Source of the DNA: Tsukamurella pseudospumae
GTDB taxonomy: Bacteria > Actinomycetota > Actinomycetes > Mycobacteriales > Mycobacteriaceae
Reading direction: 5' to 3'
Assembly (NCBI RefSeq): GCF_001575205.1
Contig: NZ_LSRE01000023.1
Span: 1 to 64,000 of the forward strand
Length of the DNA stretch: 64,000 bases
Shown: positions 56,606 to 64,000 of the stretch, piece after piece
How the letters are laid out: each line of letters starts with the position of its first letter
Numbering within the stretch: the first letter of the stretch is position 1
The notes under the pieces: model-generated
What the model was told of the DNA's origin: nothing
The model's database searches: none
Seen by the model: the letters and a program-made list of their open reading frames with translations, nothing else
Position numbers and translations under genes: made by a program

Positions 56606-56660
56606 CTCTCCGATTCCGTCCACATCGGACGTGCTGTCCGGCCCGGACGGAATCCGAGAG
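56606..56660. terminator. Large hairpin after gcvP
   Basis: CTCTC-C-GATTCCGTCC (56606-56621) pairs with GGACGGAATC-C-GAGAG (56645-56660), one C-C mismatch in 16. An inner stem CGGAC/GTCCG (56626-56630, 56636-56640) caps it. It lies 100 bp after gcvP and 54 bp before the next gene; either transcription termination for gcvP or a regulatory dyad for the following pair. Confidence 0.6.
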
Positions 56661-56713
56661 ACGGCGGTCAGGCGTGCAATGCCGTTGCAGCGAGTGTTTG
56701 TTGATCTAAACTC

Positions 56714-57406
56714 ATGATCATGGATCGATCAGGATGGTGGGACTCCTACCTCGCGGGAACGCTGGTCGTCATCGTCCCGGCGCTGCTCGTGTGCGGAGCC
56801 TTCGCCTGGTGGAAGCGGGGCGAACGCCTGCAGTTCAAGCCCCTCGACGTCGTTGGCGGATACGGAGCCGGGATGGTCGTGAGTCTCGTGGTCGTGTTCG
56901 CCGTCGATCCGCAGACGACGCCCTTCGGCCACGCGGCCTGCAACATGCTGGTCGTCGTGGTCGCCATGGGGATCATGGTGCCGTTGAGCTACTTCCGCAT
57001 GCGCCGGTGGCGGCGCGACGACGCCGCCGGCCGCCGCGCGGCGCGCGCCGCGATCCCCGCGCCCGCACGCGCACATTTCACGAGCGCGGCGTTCCAGGAC
57101 CAGCTGGCGGGCATCACCGAGGCGCATCCGCCGACGCCGGAGACGGCATCGGACGTGATCGCGTACTGGGTGTTCCGCGCGCTCGACTCCGGCGATTACG
57201 TGGACTCGTCGCGGTTGATCCACTACGCCACCGCGATCAAGGGCTGGCGGATGGACAGTCCGGAGTTCGCCGCAACGATCCCGTGGCTCACCGCGCCCTT
57301 CCTGTCCAGCGGCGACAAGCGGTGGGATCCCGCCGTGGACCGCGATTTCCGCGAACACGGCAGCGCCATGCTCACAGCACGGTGCCGGCCAGCGGTTTCC
57401 GCATGA
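56714..57406 (+). CDS. Membrane protein with cytoplasmic tail, first of a paired unit
   Basis: 230 residues. Three hydrophobic helices (around residues 13-30, 45-63, 75-95) are followed by a ~135-residue soluble tail. The tail contains YWVFRALDSGDYVDSSRLI, which resembles a stretch near the end of the next protein (CGLVDGDVLDRSRLI), so the two are probably related. ATG 56714 lies after an AT-richer stretch (GTTTGTTGATCTAAACTCATG). No known family was recognised. The stop overlaps the ATG of the next gene (ATGA), giving tight coupling. Confidence 0.72.
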   Translation: MIMDRSGWWDSYLAGTLVVIVPALLVCGAFAWWKRGERLQFKPLDVVGGYGAGMVVSLVVVFAVDPQTTPFGHAACNMLVVVVAMGIMVPLSYFRMRRWRRDDAAGRRAARAAIPAPARAHFTSAAFQDQLAGITEAHPPTPETASDVIAYWVFRALDSGDYVDSSRLIHYATAIKGWRMDSPEFAATIPWLTAPFLSSGDKRWDPAVDRDFREHGSAMLTARCRPAVSA

Positions 57407-58674
57407 CGCACGTCGGCGGACTCGCGGTCGGATTCGCCGTGGTGTTCACGGTCCTGATCCCGGTGACGACACGCCTGAACCGGCGGTATCCCGGGCGCAC
57501 TCGATGGACCGATTGGGCGCTCGGCGTCGCCATCACCGGCCTGTGGACGGTCGCAGTCATCACCTTCAGCGAAGCATGGTGGCCCGAGGCGCCGACGTTC
57601 GTCGACGCCGCTGTCTCCGGGGTCGGTGTGGCTCCTATCGTGTTCGTGCCGGACATCGTCGCGGCCCTCCGGCGGCGACGGCACCCGGGGCCCGTGCGCG
57701 TACTGCCAGAGCGGCTCGCCGCCGTGCGGAGGTCGATCGCGCCGGTGGCGTTCGTACCGGACGTGCACCGTCACTTCGCCGAACCCGAGGCGCGCGCTCG
57801 TTACGTGGTGGCGGCGTACCGTCGGGGCGTGATTCCGGCGGAGTCCGTCCCGGGCCTCGCCGCCGATCTCGCGCACCTCCTGCCCGACGGTGTGCCCGCC
57901 TGGGCCGAGCTCGCCGCACACGACGGCGGGACCGGGCTGGGCGGAGTCGTCGACCGCGCGGCCCACGAGCTCGGGTACGCGCCGAGCCCGGAGCAGGAAC
58001 GGGCGGATGCCGTCGAACGGTTGGTGTACGCGGCCCTGTCCAGCACGGACCCGATGGTCCGCTTGGCCACGGTGGAACTCCTCGCGCCCGGGGAGGGACT
58101 CGGGCTTCCGCGGGTCTCGAACCCTCCCGCGACGATGAGCGTCACGCGCGCCACGATCGAGGGGTACTTCGATGGTGCGCACGGGGTGGCACTGGACGAG
58201 GGGGTGGATCGCCATTTCGCCGATCCGACGGTACGTGCGCGTCGCATGATCGCCGCGTATCGCAGGCACGAGATCCCGTCCCGCGATGTGGGGACGACCG
58301 CCGCGGAGCTCGTCGCGGACCTGCCGGGTGCCGGCCCGGCGTGGACCGAGCTCGCAATGGCCGGCCCGACGGCGTGGAGGTCCGACCTGGACGGACTCGT
58401 GGACCGAGCCGCTGCCGAGATCGGTCACACGGACGCGGACGAGCCGGAAATCCTGATCGAGTACGACCTCTACTGCGGGCTCGTCGATGGCGATGTTCTC
58501 GATCGATCGCGGCTCATCTGGATCAGGGACGAGCGGTCACCGTTCGCCGTTCCGTTCATCCTCGCAGGGCATCTCGGAGACATCGGCATTGCGACCTTCT
58601 TCACCGACGGGGCCGAACATCTCAATGGAAAGTACTCGACTCCCGATGTGGTCGGTCTCCCACGGAATCCGTAG
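57403..58674 (+). CDS. Membrane protein with duplicated ~72-residue domain
   Basis: 423 residues from ATG 57403. Helices near residues 5-23, 37-56 and 66-85 anchor a large soluble part. Residues 121-191 and 269-342 are two copies of one domain: HRHFAEPEARARYVVAAYRR / DRHFADPTVRARRMIAAYRR, ADLAHLLPDGVPAWAELA / AELVADLPGAGPAWTELA and VDRAAHELGY / VDRAAAEIGH. After each copy there is a helical stretch (DAVERLVYAALSSTDPMVRL and EILIEYDLYCGLVDGDVL). I do not recognise the family. Coupling with the upstream membrane protein suggests one complex. Conserved Asp/Arg/Trp positions may mark a ligand or partner site. Confidence 0.75.
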   Translation: MTHVGGLAVGFAVVFTVLIPVTTRLNRRYPGRTRWTDWALGVAITGLWTVAVITFSEAWWPEAPTFVDAAVSGVGVAPIVFVPDIVAALRRRRHPGPVRVLPERLAAVRRSIAPVAFVPDVHRHFAEPEARARYVVAAYRRGVIPAESVPGLAADLAHLLPDGVPAWAELAAHDGGTGLGGVVDRAAHELGYAPSPEQERADAVERLVYAALSSTDPMVRLATVELLAPGEGLGLPRVSNPPATMSVTRATIEGYFDGAHGVALDEGVDRHFADPTVRARRMIAAYRRHEIPSRDVGTTAAELVADLPGAGPAWTELAMAGPTAWRSDLDGLVDRAAAEIGHTDADEPEILIEYDLYCGLVDGDVLDRSRLIWIRDERSPFAVPFILAGHLGDIGIATFFTDGAEHLNGKYSTPDVVGLPRNP

Positions 58675-58728
58675 GAAACCGACCGCACTCGCGGTGGTCG
58701 GAGGACTGGGCTTGCCGGGCGACCGGGC

Positions 58729-59109
58729 TCAGGGCAGTTTCTCGAAGACCATCGTCGCCTGGATCCGGTCTCCGCCGGCGAAGCCCTTGCTGCCGGACGA
58801 CGAGGTCGTGATCGTGTGCAGTCGGTAACCGAGTGCCGCCTGACGATTGATCGCGCCTTCGAGCTCGGTGAGGTTGCCGGACCCGGTACCCAGGAACTTC
58901 TCCTTGAGCACCACCTGCAGGACGACGTAGCTCATGCCGTTCTGCGCCGGACGGGGCTGCGCGCCGGCGTTCGCCTCGGCTTCGATCCGGTTCACCATCC
59001 CGCTGAGCCCACGCTGTTGCGGGGGCTGCTGGGTCTTCTCGGTCCACCGTTGGCCGTCCCACCATCGCTGGGTGCCCGCACCGTCGTCGTACCAACCGGG
59101 ATTCGTCAT
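58729..59109 (-). CDS. DUF2510-DUF4177 protein
   Basis: 126 residues from ATG 59109. Residues 1-25 are a DUF2510 module (NPGWYDDGAGTQRWWDGQRW), a short Trp-rich motif common at the N-terminus of actinobacterial membrane-associated proteins. The C-terminal ~65 residues are a DUF4177 domain (YVVLQVVLKEKFLGTGSG, LEGAINRQAALGYRLHTITT). No membrane helix is present. Function unknown. It is convergent with the duplicated-domain gene (54 bp between stops). Confidence 0.82.
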   Translation of the reverse strand: MTNPGWYDDGAGTQRWWDGQRWTEKTQQPPQQRGLSGMVNRIEAEANAGAQPRPAQNGMSYVVLQVVLKEKFLGTGSGNLTELEGAINRQAALGYRLHTITTSSSGSKGFAGGDRIQATMVFEKLP

Positions 59110-59184
59110 GTTCCTGAGCGTAGGCACGGTGCCTCCGTCGCCCCGGCCAACGATCGGGAATCATCTGAACGGACGACATCGAGA

Positions 59185-59216
59185 AGCGCCCGCCCCGATG
59201 TCTCGGGACGGGCGCT
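59185..59216 (-). terminator. Hairpin after the MT0933-like gene
   Basis: AGCGCCCG (59185-59192) with CGGGCGCT (59209-59216) and, inside, CCCGA with TCGGG around a TGTC loop; one mismatch in 14 pairs. It lies 48 bp downstream of the antitoxin-like gene on the minus strand. It shares the 12-mer ATGTCTCGGGAC with the tRNA-Pro terminator. Confidence 0.65.
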
Positions 59217-59263
59217 CGGTTCCGCGGGTTCCAGCTGTGGTGGCGGCTCTGCACGGCTCAGTT

Positions 59264-59482
59264 CTACGAGGGATTCGGCGGCGGGGTGCCGGGCGTCGGC
59301 TCGCCGCCTGCGGGCGGCGTGCTGCCGCCGGCGACGTCCTTGATCTTGTTCGTGGCCATGTCGATCTGGGCGTCGTGCCCGGCGAACTTGCCCTTCGCCG
59401 CGCTGCCTGCCTTGTCGATCACCTTGTTGACCTGATCGGGGTTCTTGCCGAGAAGTTCTTTGATCTTGTCGAGAAGTGCCAT
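59264..59482 (-). CDS. MT0933-type antitoxin-like small protein
   Basis: 72 residues from ATG 59482. The helical core ALLDKIKELLGKNPDQVNKV and IDKAGSAAKGKFAGHDAQID, then MATNKIKD, matches the actinobacterial 'antitoxin MT0933-like' family (Rv0909 group); the tail is Gly/Pro/Thr-rich. In M. tuberculosis the partner toxin is a neighbouring SRPBCC-like protein (Rv0910). No such gene is adjacent here, so the antitoxin label may be misleading; many homologues are solitary and resemble CsbD-like stress proteins. GGAAGG lies upstream of the ATG. Confidence 0.75.
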   Translation of the reverse strand: MALLDKIKELLGKNPDQVNKVIDKAGSAAKGKFAGHDAQIDMATNKIKDVAGGSTPPAGGEPTPGTPPPNPS

Positions 59483-59715
59483 GATGCAACCTTCCGATGG
59501 ATTCTTCCGCGGACCGTCCTCGCCGCCTGTTTCACCGCGACGCCCTGCGCCTGTGTCCTCGTTCACGGTAGCGACATCGGTCGCGCTGCGGCGTGATGGT
59601 GCGGTCGGATTGGTACACGTCGGGCGAAATAGGGCGGAGATTCCGGATGCGACCGATCCGGGCAGCCGGCATCGAATGGTTCGATCGGACCGTTCGCCGC
59701 CCGACCGGGCATTCC

Positions 59716-60222
59716 TCAGCCGACCATCGAGTCCGCACCCACGACCACCACGATCGCCGCGAGGGTACGGGTATCGAGCCGTGGATCATCGGATTCGAGG
59801 ACGAAACCGATCGGCAGGACCCGCCGCGACCGTATCCGGGCGACCACCGCGCCGGCGTCGTCGGTCAGATCGATCCTGGTCGCGTGCAGGAGGTGGAACG
59901 GGATCGCCGAGAAGGCCGCGCCCACTTGTCGGAGGGCCGAGCGACCCGTGCCGCGCTCCGACGCGCTACCCGCGAACGCATCGCTGCGTAAGGTCCACAC
60001 CCGGCGGACGTTGTCGCCGGCCGGCTTCGACCGGATCTCGAAGTCTTCGGCCGTCCAGATGCGATCCCGATACGCCAGGCGGAAGCCGTGCTCACTGCTC
60101 GCGACGTCGAGCCCGCAGCTGCCGTCGCGCGACACGCGGTAGACGACCGTCCCGTCGGTACCGGTGTCGACCAAGACCCGCCACTGCCCGCGGAGGCGGG
60201 CTGAGGCGATCGCGCGGGGCAC
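59716..60222 (-). CDS. Hypothetical protein downstream of the binding protein
   Basis: 168 residues from GTG 60222, four bases after the stop of the solute-binding-like gene, so translationally linked. No signal peptide or helix is present except a weak C-terminal hydrophobic stretch (LAAIVVVVGADSM). Alternating charged and hydrophobic residues suggest a beta-sheet protein with LURP/tubby-like repeats (TVVYRVSRDGSCGLDVASSE, FEIRSKPAGDNVRRVWTL), but I cannot assign a family. The 150-bp gap to the next gene holds an imperfect dyad around 59669-59700 and nothing else of note. Confidence 0.6.
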   Translation of the reverse strand: MPRAIASARLRGQWRVLVDTGTDGTVVYRVSRDGSCGLDVASSEHGFRLAYRDRIWTAEDFEIRSKPAGDNVRRVWTLRSDAFAGSASERGTGRSALRQVGAAFSAIPFHLLHATRIDLTDDAGAVVARIRSRRVLPIGFVLESDDPRLDTRTLAAIVVVVGADSMVG

Positions 60223-60226
60223 GCCG

Positions 60227-61330
60227 CTACTTGCGGGTCAGGGCGTCGGCGAGGGCGATCGTCGCGGCGTTCGATGCGGAGGCGAGGGGCTCGACGGTGC
60301 CGAACGCGACCGCTGCGGTCTTCGCCGGGGTGGGCTGTCCGGGCACGCGGAAGCCGGCCTCCGCGAGGGGCTTCGCGTGATCGCCCTCGGTCAGATAGGC
60401 GACGAAGTCCGCGGCCGCGCGGTCGTGCGCGTCGGTGGTGTCCTCGCGGTCGAGTACCGCGGCCGGGTAGGTGGCCGACGCCGTCGGGCCGGTCGGGTAC
60501 ACGGCGACGGGCGCGGCCTCGCCCCGACCGCGAGCGAAGGCGGCGAGCTGCTGCTCCGTGACGGGCACGGCGCGGATCCCGTCGCCGGGCTTGGTCAGCG
60601 CCTCGAGCGCGGCGACCGCACTGGTGGACTTCGGGGCGTCCGCGGCCCACCGCGACAGCGACCCGGTCACCACCGGGCTTGTGGCGGCATCGTCGGACAG
60701 CGCGGCGCCACCCGTGCGGCCCACCGCCGCGGCCACGGACTGGGCCGCGAGATAAGTGCCGTCCGAATCGGCCTCGGTGGGCAGCGCGACCCGCAGGTCG
60801 CGCTGCTTGCCCGGGAGGTCGAGCCAGCGCACGTCGGCGAAGGCAGGGCGTGCCGAGTCCCGCACCGCGAGGACCACCGGCGACGACGCGATCGACGTCG
60901 GCTGCCCCGACACCTCAGCCGGCTTGGCCGCCGCGAGGCGGGCCGTCCAGACCGTGCTCTCCGGGATCCACACCGACGGTGCCGCCCCCAGCTTCGGGTC
61001 CCACGTGCCGGACAGCGCGGCGAGGGCGACGGGTGAGTCGACCCCGACGACGTCGATCTTCGCGCAGTAGTCGGCCGACACCTTCCCGGAGTCGTTGAAG
61101 GCGTCAGCCACGCGGCGCAGAGACTCGACCAGCGCGGGCGCGGCGGCGACGTGCACGGGCAGGTCACCGCGCACGCAGGTGGACGCGGCGTTGCGGCCCT
61201 CCTGCTCCGAACGACCGGACAGCCAGACCATCGCCCCGGCGATCGCGGCCACGACGACGACCGCGACGACCGCCGCGATCAACCAGCGCGCGATGCCGCG
61301 GGAGCCTCCTCCAGAACGATGTGATCCCAT
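60227..61330 (-). CDS. Membrane-anchored solute-binding-like protein
   Basis: 367 residues from ATG 61330 (ATG 61339 adds three). A basic N-terminus and one helix (WLIAAVVAVVVVAAIAGAMVWL) anchor an extracytoplasmic type 2 periplasmic-binding domain (PVHVAAAPALVESLRRVADA, APSVWIPESTVW, SSPVVLAVRDSARPAF). Close in position to malate synthase, like M. tuberculosis Rv1836c, a larger protein that I remember as carrying such a domain followed by a von Willebrand factor A domain. Here the protein ends at the binding domain, and no VWA domain is seen in the next gene. Ligand unknown. Confidence 0.72.
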   Translation of the reverse strand: MGSHRSGGGSRGIARWLIAAVVAVVVVAAIAGAMVWLSGRSEQEGRNAASTCVRGDLPVHVAAAPALVESLRRVADAFNDSGKVSADYCAKIDVVGVDSPVALAALSGTWDPKLGAAPSVWIPESTVWTARLAAAKPAEVSGQPTSIASSPVVLAVRDSARPAFADVRWLDLPGKQRDLRVALPTEADSDGTYLAAQSVAAAVGRTGGAALSDDAATSPVVTGSLSRWAADAPKSTSAVAALEALTKPGDGIRAVPVTEQQLAAFARGRGEAAPVAVYPTGPTASATYPAAVLDREDTTDAHDRAAADFVAYLTEGDHAKPLAEAGFRVPGQPTPAKTAAVAFGTVEPLASASNAATIALADALTRK

Positions 61331-61340
61331 CGAGAGCAAC

Positions 61341-62132
61341 CTACCCGAAGACGCCGCGCGGCGGCATCGGGGACTCCTGTGCGTTCGCGCTGGTGAAGGG
61401 CTTCGCGCCGCCCGCGAACCGGGTCGTCTCGGCGCCGCTGACGAGCGAGCCCGGGAACGGGTCGCCGGCCAGGCGACGCGCCAGTCCGTCCGGCACCCGC
61501 CCGGTCACGAGAACCAGGTTGCCGAACCGGCGCCCCTTGAGCACGCCGGGCTCGGCGGCGATCGCGACCTCGCCGAACACCCCCGCCACCGTCGCCGCCA
61601 CGGACCGGGCGAAGGGGAGGGGCGGACCGTCGGCGATGTTGATCGCGACGGTGCCGCCGGGCGCGAGCAGGGGTGTCAGGGACGCGAAGAACTCCCTGGT
61701 GGTGAGTGCTGCCGGGGTGCGGGCCCCGGCGAAGACGTCCAGGACCAGCAGGTCGACGGTGCCGAGCATGCCCGGGGGCAGGACCGTCGCGGCGAGCGCG
61801 GCGTCGGCGCAGCGGATCTTGATCTGCTCGCGCTTGGGCAGAGGCGCAGCGGCGCGCACGGCGTCGATCAGCGCGCGGTCGATCTCGAGTACCTGCTGCC
61901 GCGAGCCGGGCCGTGTCGCGGCGATGTAGCGGGGGAGCGTGAAACCCCCTCCGCCGAGGTGCACGGCGGTGATCGGCTCACCGGAGGGCCGCACCAGGTC
62001 CGCGACGTGCCCGATCCGCCGGACGTACTCGAAGACGAGGTTCGTCGGGTCGCCGGTGTCGATGTAGCTCTGCGGCGTCCCGTCGAGCAGCACCGTGAAC
62101 GCGCCGGGCCGGTCGCGATCGGCTTCGATCAC
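61341..62132 (-). CDS. Spermidine synthase-like methyltransferase-fold protein
   Basis: 263 residues. GTG 62132 is preferred because the product then opens IEADRDRPGAFTVLLDGTPQ as in family members; a CTG overlapping the malate synthase stop is an alternative. The Rossmann domain has VHLGGGGFTLPRYIAATRPG, VLEIDRALIDAVR and DLLVLDVFAG. It lacks a clear spermidine-synthase gatekeeper and is the short form of the 'fused MFS/spermidine synthase' group without helices. Whether it makes polyamines is not shown. It lies between malate synthase and the binding-protein gene on the same strand, 31 bp from malate synthase. Confidence 0.78.
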   Translation of the reverse strand: MIEADRDRPGAFTVLLDGTPQSYIDTGDPTNLVFEYVRRIGHVADLVRPSGEPITAVHLGGGGFTLPRYIAATRPGSRQQVLEIDRALIDAVRAAAPLPKREQIKIRCADAALAATVLPPGMLGTVDLLVLDVFAGARTPAALTTREFFASLTPLLAPGGTVAINIADGPPLPFARSVAATVAGVFGEVAIAAEPGVLKGRRFGNLVLVTGRVPDGLARRLAGDPFPGSLVSGAETTRFAGGAKPFTSANAQESPMPPRGVFG

Positions 62133-62161
62133 GACCGGCCCGGTGCCGGAATGCTCCGTGC

Positions 62162-64000
62162 TCAGCTGTTCGCGGCCTTGAACTCGCGGCGACGCGCGTG
62201 CAGGATCGGCTCGGTGTAGCCGTTCGGCTGCGTGCCGCCCAGCAGGACCAGATCCTTCGCCGCCTGGAAGGCGATGTTGGTGTCGAAGTCGGGGGCCAGC
62301 GGGCGGTAGGTCGGATCGCCCGCGTTCTGCTGGTCGACGACCGGCGCCATGCGCTTGAGCGCGTCGACGACCTCGGCCTCGGTGACCACGCCGTGGCGCA
62401 GCCAGTTCGCGAGCAGTTGCGAGGAGATGCGCAGCGTGGCGCGGTCCTCCATGAGGGCGACGTCGTGAATGTCCGGCACCTTCGAGCAGCCGACGCCCGC
62501 GTCGATCCAGCGGACCACGTAGCCGAGGATCGACTGCGCGCTCTCGTCGAGCTCCTCGCGCTTCTCCTCCTCCGACCAGTTCGCATTCTTCGCGAGCGGG
62601 ATGGTGAGGATGTCGTCCACGGACGCCGGGTCGCGCTTGGCGATCTCGTTCTGCACCTCGAACACGTCCACCAGGTGGTAGTGCAGGGCGTGCAGCGTGG
62701 CGGCGGTGGGCGAGGGCACCCACGCGGTGGTGGCGCCGGCCTTGGGCTGCGCGATCTTCTGCTCGAGCATCGCGGCCATCAGGTCGGGCATGGCCCACAT
62801 GCCCTTGCCGACCTGCGCCTTGTGCTGCAGGCCCGCGTGCAGGCCGATGTCGACGTTGCTGTCCTCGTACGCGGGGTACCAGGTCTGCGCTTTGAGCTGG
62901 CCCTTGCGGACGATGGGGCCCGCGACCATGGACGTGTGGATCTCGTCGCCGGTGCGGTCGAGGAAGCCGGTGTTGATGAACACCAGGCGGTCGTTGGCGG
63001 CGGCGATCGCGGCCTTGAGGTTCACCGAGGTACGGCGCTCCTCGTCCATGATCCCGACCTTGAGCGTGAGCGCGGGCAGGCCCAGGATCTGCTCGACGCG
63101 GCTGAAGATCTCCGCGGCGAAGGCCACCTCCTCGGGGCCGTGCATCTTCGGCTTGACGATGTACACCGAGCCGGTGCGGGAGTTGCGGATCTCGCCGGAC
63201 AGGCCGTGGATCGCGATGAGCGAGGTGACGATGCCGTCGAGGATGCCCTCGCCGATCTCCTTGCCGTCCAGCAGGATCGCGTCGGTGGTCATCAGGTGGC
63301 CGACGTTGCGCACGAACAGCAGCGAGCGGCCGTGCAGCACCAGCTCGGAGCCGTCGGCGGCGGTGTACTTCCGGTCCGGGTTCAGGGTGCGCGTGAAGGT
63401 CTTGCCGCCCTTGCTGACCTCTTCGGCGAGATCGCCCTTGTTCAGGCCCAGCCAGTTGCGGTACCCGACGACCTTGTCGTCCGCGTCGACGGCCGCGACC
63501 GAGTCCTCGAAGTCCATGATCGTGGTGACCGCGGACTCGACGAGGACGTCCTTGATACCGGCCGGGTCGGTCTGCCCGATCGGCGACGACGCGTCGACCT
63601 GGATCTCCAGGTGCAGGCCGTTGTGGCGCAGCAGCACGCCGGTGGGCGCCGCGGCGTCGCCGGTGTAGCCGGCGAACACCGTCGGGTCCGCGAGCGCGAG
63701 GGCACCGTCGTTCAGGACCAGGGCACCGTCGGCGACGGAGAGCGAGGTGACGGCGGTCCAGGAGCCCGACTCGAGCGGCACGGCCTGGTCGAGGAAGTCC
63801 TTCGCGAAGGCGATGACCTTGTCGCCGCGGACCTTGTTGTAGCCCTTCGTCTTCTCCGCGCCGTCGGCCTCGGAGATGGCGTCGGTGCCGTAGAGCGCGT
63901 CGTACAGCGAGCCCCAGCGGGCGTTCGCGGCGTTGATCGCGAAGCGGGCGTTGAGGATCGGCACCACGAGCTGCGGGCCGGCGGTGGAGGTGATCTCGGT
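62162..64000 (-). CDS. glcB: Malate synthase G, C-terminal part (N-terminus outside window)
   Basis: The frame is open to the window edge and encodes 612 C-terminal residues of a ~725-740 residue enzyme. It condenses glyoxylate and acetyl-CoA to malate. Visible are [34 protein letters not shown], the [20 protein letters not shown] stretch, [34 protein letters not shown] and [20 protein letters not shown]. Glyoxylate shunt and glycine metabolism meet here, as glyoxylate can come from glycine. M. tuberculosis glcB is Rv1837c, consistent with the neighbouring Rv1832-type gene. Confidence 0.95.
   Translation of the reverse strand, partial: TEITSTAGPQLVVPILNARFAINAANARWGSLYDALYGTDAISEADGAEKTKGYNKVRGDKVIAFAKDFLDQAVPLESGSWTAVTSLSVADGALVLNDGALALADPTVFAGYTGDAAAPTGVLLRHNGLHLEIQVDASSPIGQTDPAGIKDVLVESAVTTIMDFEDSVAAVDADDKVVGYRNWLGLNKGDLAEEVSKGGKTFTRTLNPDRKYTAADGSELVLHGRSLLFVRNVGHLMTTDAILLDGKEIGEGILDGIVTSLIAIHGLSGEIRNSRTGSVYIVKPKMHGPEEVAFAAEIFSRVEQILGLPALTLKVGIMDEERRTSVNLKAAIAAANDRLVFINTGFLDRTGDEIHTSMVAGPIVRKGQLKAQTWYPAYEDSNVDIGLHAGLQHKAQVGKGMWAMPDLMAAMLEQKIAQPKAGATTAWVPSPTAATLHALHYHLVDVFEVQNEIAKRDPASVDDILTIPLAKNANWSEEEKREELDESAQSILGYVVRWIDAGVGCSKVPDIHDVALMEDRATLRISSQLLANWLRHGVVTEAEVVDALKRMAPVVDQQNAGDPTYRPLAPDFDTNIAFQAAKDLVLLGGTQPNGYTEPILHARRREFKAANS

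Overview
The window reads as chromosomal DNA from a high-GC, mycolic-acid-type actinobacterium (order Mycobacteriales). The evidence is gene order. From about 1 to 21 kb the genes follow the Mycobacterium tuberculosis order Rv1691-Rv1701 and Rv1708-Rv1713. From about 46 to 57 kb they follow Rv1821-Rv1832, and the window ends in the malate synthase region (Rv1837c). Tsukamurella or a close relative is my best guess at genus, from memory of gene content; I could not test it.

Layout. 1-857: the 3' end of a 23S rRNA and a 5S rRNA, closed by a long hairpin. 995-21097: a dense plus-strand housekeeping block. It holds an RGG-repeat/TPR protein, a HAD phosphatase, tlyA, nadK, recN, the cell-separation pair steA/steB (mctB), pyrG, a Nudix hydrolase and xerD. 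A Ser/Thr kinase is inserted next, followed by parA-scpA-scpB (chromosome segregation), a small membrane protein, rluB, cmk and der. Most genes overlap by the four bases ATGA or GTGA.

21099-46008 is a variable segment that breaks the mycobacterial synteny. It contains a UMF1-type transporter; a GntR(YtrA)/membrane protein/lipoprotein operon with a duplicated operator-like site; an orphan MCE protein beside a GT87 glycosyltransferase; a siderophore-interacting protein with an IdeR-like box; DUF2252 and DUF1684 proteins; a PtpB-like phosphatase; tRNA-Pro(GGG); a quinone reductase; an acetyltransferase; a LysR/decarboxylase/amino-acid permease/universal-stress-protein cluster; several oxidoreductases; OsmC; and a secreted M28 peptidase.

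46074-56504 returns to conserved order: secA2, a CDP-alcohol phosphatidyltransferase, gcvH, garA, a MerR regulator, a bifunctional nuclease, a second MerR regulator, an inserted glycosyltransferase, then a glycine riboswitch in front of gcvP. gcvH and gcvP supply two parts of the glycine cleavage system. GarA is known in mycobacteria to tune central carbon metabolism under PknG/PknB, so the block links carbon and nitrogen control. 56714-64000 holds a membrane-protein pair with internal repeats, three small proteins of unknown or poorly known role, a membrane-anchored binding protein, a spermidine-synthase-like protein and the C-terminal part of malate synthase G.

The most unusual signal is not a gene. 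The 9-mer GCACCGTCG (reverse complement CGACGGTGC) occurs about 54 times by eye, on both strands, in several reading frames and outside genes, where base composition alone predicts about two. No CRISPR array, prophage, insertion sequence or complete toxin-antitoxin pair was seen.
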